Assembly (NCBI GenBank): GCA_005805045.1
Contig: SYNW01000074.1
Span: 1-5,043, forward strand
Reading direction: 5' to 3'
Length of the DNA: 5,043 bases
Source: Actinomycetota bacterium
GTDB taxonomy: Bacteria > Actinomycetota > Acidimicrobiia > Acidimicrobiales > Ilumatobacteraceae
Shown: positions 1 to 4,863 of the stretch, one piece after another
Position numbering within the stretch: the first letter of the stretch is position 1
Layout: every line of letters begins with the position of its first letter
Made by a program: the position numbers and the translations under genes
The notes under the pieces: generated by a model
What the model saw: the letters and a program-made list of their open reading frames with translations, nothing else
Database searches by the model: none
What the model was told of the DNA's origin: nothing

Positions 1-100
1 TCATCGGTCTTTCCCAATGTCATTCCCCGCTTCTGTTGCCGGGCTGCGGTGAATTGGCCCCGTGCGACCTTGCGGCTCACGGTTGCTCTCTGCCACTTAA

Positions 101-130
101 TTAGGCGGCGAGAGCGAACTGCTTGTTGGC
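101..130 (-). other. tmRNA tag reading frame, tag ANKQFALAA plus UAA
   Basis: Aligning with E. coli ssrA (CUCGUAAAA, A-rich run, then UAGUC before the GCA resume codon) places the resume codon here at GCC (130-128), preceded by UAACU. The A four bases before the resume codon, equivalent to the essential A86 of E. coli, is kept. The frame reads Ala-Asn-Lys-Gln-Phe-Ala-Leu-Ala-Ala and stops at UAA (103-101). The C-terminal ALAA is the ClpXP/ClpAP recognition end. At nine encoded residues it is one shorter than the E. coli tag. The same frame is open a few codons upstream, so the start rests on the alignment. Confidence 0.85.
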
Positions 131-141
131 AGTTATTTTTT

Positions 142-170
142 TGCCCCGTTTTACGAGTCTGAGCAACTCG
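142..170 (-). other. tmRNA pseudoknot PK1 upstream of the resume codon
   Basis: On the minus strand stem 1 is CGAGU (170-166) with ACUCG (158-154). Its loop segment UGCUC (165-161) can pair with GGGCA (146-142) downstream, with one G-U pair, giving an H-type pseudoknot. This is the position of PK1 in other tmRNAs, about a dozen bases before the resume codon. The pairing was found by eye and no folding was run. Confidence 0.7.
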
Positions 171-221
171 AGTCGCACGCTCGAACATCGAATCTGACGT
201 CGAAACCTGTCAGCCCCTTTG

Positions 222-251
222 AACTTACGTAACACGTGCAGTCTACGGCAA
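222..251 (-). promoter_or_regulatory. possible ssrA promoter
   Basis: Upstream of the tmRNA 5' end the minus strand has TTGCCG (251-246), an 18-base spacer, and TAAGTT (227-222), which fits TANNNT and ends four bases before the first G at 217. The -35 match is fair, but the distance from -10 to the 5' end is short. The mature 5' end is made by RNase P, so the true transcription start may lie further upstream, or the RNA may be cut from a longer smpB-ssrA transcript. Confidence 0.25.
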
Positions 252-280
252 GCGTGTGCGATTTATTTTGTCGAGTTCTT

Positions 281-832
281 TCAGTCGTCTGAGTCGCGTT
301 GGCTAGAGCGAGAACCAGTTTGCCTGCCCGACAGCGGGCTATTTAATGAGGACTTGCCTTTGCGTTGGCGGCCGGCTTCGCGTCGCATTTCAAGTTTCGA
401 TTCTTTCTCAGCGATGGCTTGGCGGCGATCTTCTTTCTGACGCCCTTTGGCGAGTGCGAGTTCGACCTTGACGCGACCGTTCTTTAGCAACATCGACAGA
501 GGCACCAGCGTCAGGCGCTCTTTGGCCATGCGTTCTTGAAGTTTGCGAATCTGCTCGCGATGCAACAACAGTTTGCGCGAGCGCATCGGTTCGTGCGAGC
601 CGACCCCGTGGCTGAATCGATAGACGGAGACATGCACGCCTTCGAGCCACATTTCGCCACGCACGACATGGGCATAAGCCTCGGCGATCTGAACTTGACC
701 TTCGCGCAGGCTCTTGACCTCGCTTCCGTGCAGCACAATGCCAGCCTCTATGACATCAACGATTGTGTAGTTGTGTCGCGCCTTGCGATTGCTGGCGATG
801 ATCTCTGGACTGTCTTTTTTCATAGCGTGCAT
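281..832 (-). CDS. smpB: SsrA-binding protein SmpB
   Basis: SmpB binds the tRNA-like domain of tmRNA and fills the empty A site and mRNA channel during ribosome rescue. The 183-residue product has the family's motifs in order: SNRKARHNY (14-22), EAGIVLHGSEVKSLREG (29-45), a WLEGVHVSVY strand (62-71), RSRKLLLH (84-91), LTLVPL (107-112) and the highly conserved GRVKVELALAKG (119-130). A basic C-terminal tail then enters the ribosome. The tail is longer than usual: about 30 residues, rich in Ser, Arg and Gln, follow the usual helix, against about 160 residues in typical SmpB. Where many homologues have His or Tyr before DKR, this protein has Glu134 before DRR. I chose the ATG at 832 because AGG sits eight bases upstream; the ATG at 823 (180 residues) matches family N-termini equally well. 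The ATG at 871 would run into the divergent mec gene. ssrA lies directly downstream. Confidence 0.95.
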   Translation of the reverse strand: MHAMKKDSPEIIASNRKARHNYTIVDVIEAGIVLHGSEVKSLREGQVQIAEAYAHVVRGEMWLEGVHVSVYRFSHGVGSHEPMRSRKLLLHREQIRKLQERMAKERLTLVPLSMLLKNGRVKVELALAKGRQKEDRRQAIAEKESKLEMRREAGRQRKGKSSLNSPLSGRQTGSRSSQRDSDD

Positions 833-859
833 TAAGCGTACCTGTAGCCTTTTAAGCCA

Positions 860-1285
860 ATGTTGAATCAAAATTCTTCGTCACAAATCGTGATACCAAG
901 TTCAGTACTTGAGCAGATCAAGCAGTTGGCGCTCGCTGAAACGCCACTCGAGTGTTGTGGATTTTTGGTGGGTGAACTGGGCAGCGACGTGGCGCGCGAG
1001 TTTCATCCGTGTCGAAACATTGCGCAGAGCAAAGTCATCTACACGCTTGATCCGCGAGATCATCTGCGAATTGAACTTGATGCCGAGGCGCGCGGGCTGG
1101 CGATCATTGGTGTCGTGCACAGCCACACCCATACCGAGCCATACCCGAGTGCCACGGACGTTGCTCAAGCTCCAGACCCTGCGTGGCATTATGTGATTAT
1201 TGGATTGAAAGATGCCGAGCCCAAGACTCGCAGTTACCGCATCGTTGACTCTCAGATTTCTGAAAGCCAAATCGTCACGGTTTGA
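860..1285 (+). CDS. mec: JAMM/Mov34 (M67) zinc metallopeptidase, Mec-type CysO-cysteine peptidase
   Basis: This 141-residue protein is a stand-alone JAMM (JAB1/MPN/Mov34) domain. All catalytic positions are visible: Glu31 in PLECCGFLVG, then H87-S-H89, seven residues, S97, two residues and D100, which fits the HxHx7SxxD zinc motif exactly. In mycobacteria the close relative Mec+ cuts cysteine from the C-terminus of the sulfur-carrier protein CysO, completing the CysM route. The cysM gene follows 82 bases downstream on the same strand, which supports that role over general deubiquitinase-like or ThiS/MoaD-processing activity. Unlike mycobacteria, no cysO lies between them. The ATG at 860 has no good Shine-Dalgarno sequence, and only 27 bases separate it from the divergent smpB start at 832. 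The protein is probably cytoplasmic, as no signal peptide is seen. The family is certain; the substrate is inferred from context. Confidence 0.88.
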   Translation: MLNQNSSSQIVIPSSVLEQIKQLALAETPLECCGFLVGELGSDVAREFHPCRNIAQSKVIYTLDPRDHLRIELDAEARGLAIIGVVHSHTHTEPYPSATDVAQAPDPAWHYVIIGLKDAEPKTRSYRIVDSQISESQIVTV

Positions 1286-1339
1286 CTATCACCAATTTCA
1301 CAACGTTGAAAGCAAAACTCCCCAAAACCGTATAAATCC

Positions 1340-1352
1340 GACCATATTGGTC
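1340..1352. promoter_or_regulatory. perfect short inverted repeat upstream of cysM, possible operator
   Basis: GACCA-TAT-TGGTC has perfect 5-base arms around a 3-base centre. It sits immediately upstream of the TATCCT box proposed as the cysM -10 element, in the spacer where a bound repressor would block RNA polymerase. I cannot assign it to a known regulator. Arms of this length can occur by chance, so this is only a candidate. Confidence 0.3.
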
Positions 1353-1355
1353 AGG

Positions 1356-1361
1356 TATCCT
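1356..1361 (+). promoter_or_regulatory. candidate -10 box for a leaderless cysM transcript
   Basis: TATCCT fits the actinobacterial TANNNT -10 consensus and ends six bases before the ATG at 1368, so transcription would begin at or very near the start codon. No good Shine-Dalgarno sequence lies at normal spacing (one AGG is 12 or more bases away), which also fits leaderless translation. No convincing -35 element is seen: the region 17-18 bases upstream reads ATAAATC. Confidence 0.35.
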
Positions 1362-1367
1362 GAATCA

Positions 1368-2333
1368 ATGGTGATTTACGAAAATGTGCTCGATCTAATT
1401 GGCAACACGCCATTGGTCGACGTTTCAAAGCTTTCACCGAATCCACGCGTACGTTTGCTGGCCAAACTCGAAAATCAAAATCCGTTTGGCTCGGTTAAAG
1501 ATCGCATTGCCAAATCAATGATCGAGCAAGCCGAAAAAAACGGCAAACTTTCACCTGGTCAGCGAATAGTCGAACCGTCGTCGGGAAACACCGGCATCGC
1601 GCTGGCGGCGATTGCGCAGATCAAGGGGTACCCGATAACGATTTTGATGCCGGACAACGTTTCAATCGAACGTCGTCAGATGCTTCAAGTTTTTGGTGCT
1701 GAAGTTATTGTCACGCCAGGTGCCGAAGGTTCGAATGGTGCGGTATTGCGAGCCGAAAAAATGGCCAAAGAAAATCCCGACTGGTGTTTCCTGCATCAAT
1801 ACGAAAATGAAGCAAACCCGACTGCACATTATGAAACGACTGGTCCAGAAATTTGGCGTGAGTGCCCAGAGGTTACGCATTTTGTCGCTGGCCTTGGCAC
1901 GACCGGAACATTGATGGGTGTCGGAAAGTACCTGAAGGAGAAAAATAAAGACATCAAAATTATTGCGATTGAACCACCGATTGGTGAGCGTGTCGAAGGT
2001 TTGCGCAATCTGGATGACGGCTACATCCCGCCAGTGTTTGAAAAATGGAACGGCTATCAGACATTGGATCGCAAGCGAGTTGTACGACCCCGCGAGAGCA
2101 TCGAGTGCACGCGTCGTCTCGTAAGTGAGTGTGGTATTTTCGCGGGCATATCTTCTGGGGCGTCGTTGGCTGGGGCGTTGAAGGTAGCGAGTGAGATCAG
2201 CGCGGATACTGATCAAGGAGCGGTGATCGTGTTTATTGTTTGCGACGGTGGCTGGAAGTATTTATCGACGGGTGCCTACACGGTTGATCTAGACACCGCC
2301 GAAGCGGCTGCCGAAAAAATAATCTATTTTTAG
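1368..2333 (+). CDS. cysM: PLP-dependent cysteine synthase, O-phosphoserine sulfhydrylase type (CysM)
   Basis: This 321-residue fold-type II PLP enzyme makes L-cysteine by replacing the activated side chain of a serine derivative with sulfide or a thiocarboxylate donor. Visible landmarks are the GNTPL entry (12-16), NPFGSVKDR with PLP lysine K44, the substrate loop PSSGNTG (70-76), the phosphate-binding loop GLGTTGTLMG (175-184) and GIFAGISSGA near the C-terminus, followed by GWKYLSTGAY. It follows M. tuberculosis CysM (Rv1336) closely by recalled alignment. K44 corresponds to its K51 and R213 in GLRNLDDG to its R220, the arginine reported to favour O-phosphoserine over O-acetylserine. That makes an O-phosphoserine sulfhydrylase using a CysO-type donor the best call, over an ordinary CysK. 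The N-terminus is seven residues shorter in one loop. The ATG at 1368 was chosen because homology begins there; an upstream in-frame ATG at 1212 would lie inside mec. The gene follows mec and ends in a tail-to-tail overlap with the transporter gene. Confidence 0.92.
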   Translation: MVIYENVLDLIGNTPLVDVSKLSPNPRVRLLAKLENQNPFGSVKDRIAKSMIEQAEKNGKLSPGQRIVEPSSGNTGIALAAIAQIKGYPITILMPDNVSIERRQMLQVFGAEVIVTPGAEGSNGAVLRAEKMAKENPDWCFLHQYENEANPTAHYETTGPEIWRECPEVTHFVAGLGTTGTLMGVGKYLKEKNKDIKIIAIEPPIGERVEGLRNLDDGYIPPVFEKWNGYQTLDRKRVVRPRESIECTRRLVSECGIFAGISSGASLAGALKVASEISADTDQGAVIVFIVCDGGWKYLSTGAYTVDLDTAEAAAEKIIYF

Positions 2334-3178
2334 CGACCTGCTACCAGCACGCAAAGACCAGCAACGACGACGGTCGCTGAAGTTAGTCGCCGCTTGTGAT
2401 CGTCTTCTTTGAGATATTTCCAGCCGGCGAGTGCGGCGATGACCACGCTTGATTCGCGCATTGTCGCGACATAGCCAACTGGTGCGAGGGTGAACGCGTA
2501 GACGACAAGCGAGTAGGCAATTATTGACATGGTGCCACCAAAGAGAGATGGTTTCCATTCGGCGACAAGAAAATTTTTGAGGGCTTTACGGCGTGTGAGC
2601 AGCGCCCAGATTGTGATTGTTATGGCACCACTGACGAAAACACTCAATGCAAAAGCGATGGGGTCTGAGTTGCGCGCACCGTATGCATCGACAACCGAAT
2701 AGACGCCGATTGTTGCTGAAACGCCAAGGGCGGGAAAAATATTGTTGATTGGCTGACCAGAAACGAGAACCCAAAGACCAAAAAGAACAACGGCGATACC
2801 CGCCATGCTCAGTGCCGAGAGATCATCGTTGAGAAAAATCAAACCCAACACCGCGGCACTGAGCGCGCCTGCACCACGCGCAATCGGATATGTCAGGGAG
2901 AAATCATTTTTGTCATATGCCTTGGCGAGCAATATCACATAAGGCAGGTGTCCGCAACCACTGATGATCGACCACCACCAAGAAATATTTGGTTGACCGT
3001 CGATTACCGTCCAACCGACCAGGGCGATCACGGCAAACGAACCGGCAAAAACAAACTGACCCCACAGCGCTAGAAATCGATCACTTGTCTGCTTGACAAG
3101 TAGGTTCCAACTCGCGTGCAAAACGGCTGCCAAAAGAGCGAGGCCGGCGGCAAGAAGCACACAGCGACTATAAAGCAT
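2330..3178 (-). CDS. EamA/DMT-family ten-TM membrane transporter, substrate unknown
   Basis: The 282-residue product is an integral membrane protein of the drug/metabolite transporter superfamily: about ten hydrophobic segments (near 5-27, 38-58, 66-86, 95-116, 123-140, 147-165, 174-194, 211-231, 238-256, 265-281) in two EamA-like halves of five. Family signatures include HASWNLLVK at the end of TM1, YPIARGAGAL at the start of TM4 and RESSVVIAALAGWKYLKE at TM9. Members export or import amino acids, nucleotides, phosphonates or drugs, and sequence alone does not show which. Location beside cysM could suggest a thiol or amino-acid exporter, but the two genes are convergent, so this is weak. The ATG at 3178 puts TM1 at the very N-terminus; an upstream ATG at 3250 would add 24 polar residues and overlap murI. 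No Shine-Dalgarno sequence is seen. The gene is divergent from murI, with 60 bases between the starts. Confidence 0.9.
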   Translation of the reverse strand: MLYSRCVLLAAGLALLAAVLHASWNLLVKQTSDRFLALWGQFVFAGSFAVIALVGWTVIDGQPNISWWWSIISGCGHLPYVILLAKAYDKNDFSLTYPIARGAGALSAAVLGLIFLNDDLSALSMAGIAVVLFGLWVLVSGQPINNIFPALGVSATIGVYSVVDAYGARNSDPIAFALSVFVSGAITITIWALLTRRKALKNFLVAEWKPSLFGGTMSIIAYSLVVYAFTLAPVGYVATMRESSVVIAALAGWKYLKEDDHKRRLTSATVVVAGLCVLVAGR

Positions 3179-3189
3179 TGGCTTGGCAT

Positions 3190-3208
3190 GAACTTGCTGC
3201 ACAAGTTC
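3190..3208. promoter_or_regulatory. 19-base palindrome between divergent transporter and murI genes
   Basis: GAACTTG-CTGCA-CAAGTTC has perfect 7-base arms around a 5-base centre, midway between the start codons at 3178 (minus) and 3239 (plus). The 8-base palindromes GTTCGAAC (3205-3212) and AACGCGTT (3210-3217) overlap its right arm and follow it. Placement between divergent genes fits an operator for a dimeric regulator, or a hairpin in a murI leader. No known regulator's site was recognised. Confidence 0.4.
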
Positions 3209-3238
3209 GAACGCGTTGACGGCGTAGCGTTGGCAAAG

Positions 3239-4069
3239 ATGAATGCGCAAGTTGATCGCCCGATTGGCATGTTCGACTCTGGTTTTGGTGGTCTGACGGT
3301 TGCTCGTGCGGTTATTGACTTGTTGCCGAGCGAAAACCTCGTTTATATCGGTGACACGGCGCGCTACCCGTATGGGCCCAAGCCCGCTGGTGATGTGCGA
3401 AGTTTTGCAATCGAGTTGGCGACGAGTCTCTTGCGCGATTTCAACGCCAAGTTGATTGTCGTCGCGTGCAACACCGCTGCTTCGGTTGCGCTGAGCGAAT
3501 TACAAAGTTCGCTTTCTGTGCCCGTGATCGGCGTTGTCGAGCCGGGTGCACGGGCCCTAGTGCGCACGACGAAAAATAATCGTGTGGCAGTGATCGGCAC
3601 GATCGGCACGATTGCTTCGGGTGCGTACGAAAGAGCCGTTGCTGATGCGTCGCGCGAGAAGTCAACCGATGTTTCGCTGATAGCAACTGCGTGCCCTGGC
3701 TTTGTCGAATTTGTCGAGCGTGACGAAACTTCTGGTGAGGCAGTGACACAGTTGGCAGAGAAGTTGCTCGCACCGATACGAAAAGCCGACGTTGATGCGT
3801 TGTTGTTGGGGTGCACGCATTATCCATATTTGAGCCAGGTTATTGGAAAAGTATTGGGGCCTGATGTGAAACTAATTGATAGCGCCGACGCGACCGCATC
3901 TGTAGTGCGTGATGCACTGGCAAAAAACAACATTGCTCGTAGCGTTGGGTCTGGCGTTCAAGGTTCGCACGAGTTTTATTCGTCGGGCGATGTTCGGCAA
4001 TTTGCCGAACTCGGTCGTCGTTTCTTGGGGCCAGAGTTAATGTCAGCAAAGCATTGGCAAATCAAATAG
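3239..4069 (+). CDS. murI: glutamate racemase
   Basis: MurI interconverts L- and D-glutamate without a cofactor, supplying D-Glu for peptidoglycan stem peptides in the cytoplasm. The 276-residue protein shows the family pattern: PIGMFDSGFGGLTV (8-21) with Asp13 and Ser14, the YIGDTARYPYG segment (36-46), the first catalytic cysteine C77 in VACNTAAS, CPGFVE with Glu157, and the second catalytic cysteine with its partner histidine in GCTHYPYL (C192, H194). No residue seems to be missing and the length is typical. I placed the start at 3239 (MNAQVDRPIG), where MurI proteins normally begin. An upstream in-frame ATG at 3188 adds only unconserved residues, and one at 3116 lies inside the opposite transporter gene. 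No clear Shine-Dalgarno sequence precedes 3239; TAGCGT (3225-3230) could be a -10 for a leaderless message, weakly. rph follows after 25 bases, probably in one operon. Confidence 0.96.
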   Translation: MNAQVDRPIGMFDSGFGGLTVARAVIDLLPSENLVYIGDTARYPYGPKPAGDVRSFAIELATSLLRDFNAKLIVVACNTAASVALSELQSSLSVPVIGVVEPGARALVRTTKNNRVAVIGTIGTIASGAYERAVADASREKSTDVSLIATACPGFVEFVERDETSGEAVTQLAEKLLAPIRKADVDALLLGCTHYPYLSQVIGKVLGPDVKLIDSADATASVVRDALAKNNIARSVGSGVQGSHEFYSSGDVRQFAELGRRFLGPELMSAKHWQIK

Positions 4070-4085
4070 AGACTCGCAACAAAAC

Positions 4086-4091
4086 GGAGAG
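4086..4091 (+). promoter_or_regulatory. Shine-Dalgarno sequence of rph
   Basis: GGAGAG lies just upstream of the ATG at 4095, with five bases between the GGAG core and the start. It is the only strong ribosome-binding site among the genes in the window and sits in the short murI-rph gap. It fixes the rph start and fits translation from a shared transcript. Confidence 0.75.
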
Positions 4092-4094
4092 AAC

Positions 4095-4847
4095 ATGACA
4101 CGACCAGACGGACGAAAAGCAAACGAACTGCGCCAGCTCAAGTTTGAGCGTGACTTCACCGAGATGGCCGCAGGGTCGGTGCTGGTTTCGTTTGGCAAGA
4201 CCCGGGTTTTGTGCACGGCATCAGTTGATGAAGACGTGCCGCGCTGGATGAAAGGCAAAAACAAAGGTTGGGTCACCGCCGAATATTCGATGTTGCCTGG
4301 TTCGACACCTGACCGCAATGATCGCGAAGCCGCCAAAGGCAAACAAGGCGGTCGCACGATTGAGATTCAACGGCTGATCGGCAGATCGTTGCGCTCGTGT
4401 TGCGATATGACTCTGCTTGGCGAGCGCCAAGTAATTGTTGACTGTGACGTTCTGCAAGCAGATGGTGGCACACGCACCGCCAGCATCTGCGGTGCATATA
4501 TTGCGTTGCATGATGCGCTGACTCGAGTGCAGCAAAACGGATTGATAGCTGTGCACCCGTTGCACTCGTTGTGTGCGGCAGTGAGCGTTGGCATTCACAA
4601 CGGCTCGCCAATTCTTGATTTGCCATATGTCGAAGACAGTTCGGCCGAGGTCGACATGAATGTCGTGATGTTGCAGGCGCATAACTCAACCGAGCCGAAG
4701 TTCGTTGAAGTGCAGGGCACCGCCGAAGGTGCGGCATTTAGCCAAACACAATTGAGTGAATTGTTGGCTCTGGCGACGGCTGGTTTGCGCGAGGTTTTTG
4801 CATTGCAGACACAAACTCTCGCCGTGCCGCCAAAACCACGACCGTAA
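4095..4847 (+). CDS. rph: ribonuclease PH
   Basis: RNase PH trims the 3' ends of tRNA precursors and other RNAs by phosphorolysis, releasing nucleoside diphosphates; it acts as a hexamer in the cytoplasm. The 250-residue protein opens with the signature RPDGR (3-7). It also contains TAEYSMLPGST (61-71), the phosphate-site arginine R87 in GGRTIEIQRLIGRSLR, the conserved GGTRTASICGAYIAL (124-138), and the acidic motif LDLPYVEDSSAEVDMNVVM (174-192) that carries the catalytic or metal-binding aspartates (D175, D181, D187). It ends with the EVQGTAEGAAF block (205-215). The length is close to the usual 240-260. The ATG has a good Shine-Dalgarno sequence. It lies between murI and rdgB with gaps of 25 and 16 bases; rph-rdgB neighbours are common across bacteria. 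I see no truncation or missing key residue. Confidence 0.97.
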   Translation: MTRPDGRKANELRQLKFERDFTEMAAGSVLVSFGKTRVLCTASVDEDVPRWMKGKNKGWVTAEYSMLPGSTPDRNDREAAKGKQGGRTIEIQRLIGRSLRSCCDMTLLGERQVIVDCDVLQADGGTRTASICGAYIALHDALTRVQQNGLIAVHPLHSLCAAVSVGIHNGSPILDLPYVEDSSAEVDMNVVMLQAHNSTEPKFVEVQGTAEGAAFSQTQLSELLALATAGLREVFALQTQTLAVPPKPRP

Positions 4848-4863
4848 CAAAGATGCTGGGCGT

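Larger units (their letters stand above)
1..217 (-). ncRNA. ssrA: tmRNA (transfer-messenger RNA), 5' part, 3' end outside window
   Basis: tmRNA is charged with alanine, enters stalled ribosomes with SmpB, and encodes a degradation tag that is added to the unfinished protein. The minus strand begins at 217 with GGGGCUGACAGGUUUCGACG, the hallmark 5' end: acceptor strand GGGGCUG, then the D-loop-like and UUUCGAC segment shared by bacterial tmRNAs. About 60 bases further on are a pseudoknot, an A-rich run, a resume codon and a short frame ending in ALAA and UAA, in the same order as E. coli ssrA. Only 217 bases are present; tmRNAs are usually about 350 long, so the remaining pseudoknots, the T-arm and the 3' acceptor strand lie beyond position 1. 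It follows smpB on the same strand after a 63-base gap, a common pairing. One-piece architecture is likely but cannot be confirmed without the 3' half. Confidence 0.95.

Noticed and set aside
219..440. Plus-strand frame of 73 residues starting between ssrA and smpB
   Set aside because: Most of it lies antisense to the well-supported smpB C-terminus; it has no recognisable domain or Shine-Dalgarno sequence.
1212..1367. N-terminal extension of CysM from an upstream ATG
   Set aside because: It overlaps the mec coding end, shows no similarity to cysteine synthases, and the conserved N-terminus begins at the ATG at 1368.
3169..3174. TATAAA as a -10 box for murI
   Set aside because: It resembles a -10, but no -35 is visible and it lies inside the first codons of the transporter; too weak to list.
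3116..3238. N-terminal extension of MurI
   Set aside because: The added residues are not MurI-like; the first part is antisense to the transporter's TM1 and the rest contains the palindrome cluster.
3179..3250. Extended transporter start at 3250
   Set aside because: It would add 24 polar residues before TM1 and overlap the murI N-terminus; the ATG at 3178 gives a normal EamA protein.
3364..3827. Long minus-strand frames opposite murI
   Set aside because: These are codon-bias shadows of murI with low-complexity Ser/Thr/Arg composition and no domain.
4221..4737. Long minus-strand frames opposite rph
   Set aside because: These are shadows of rph with no recognisable fold; the plus strand carries all RNase PH motifs.
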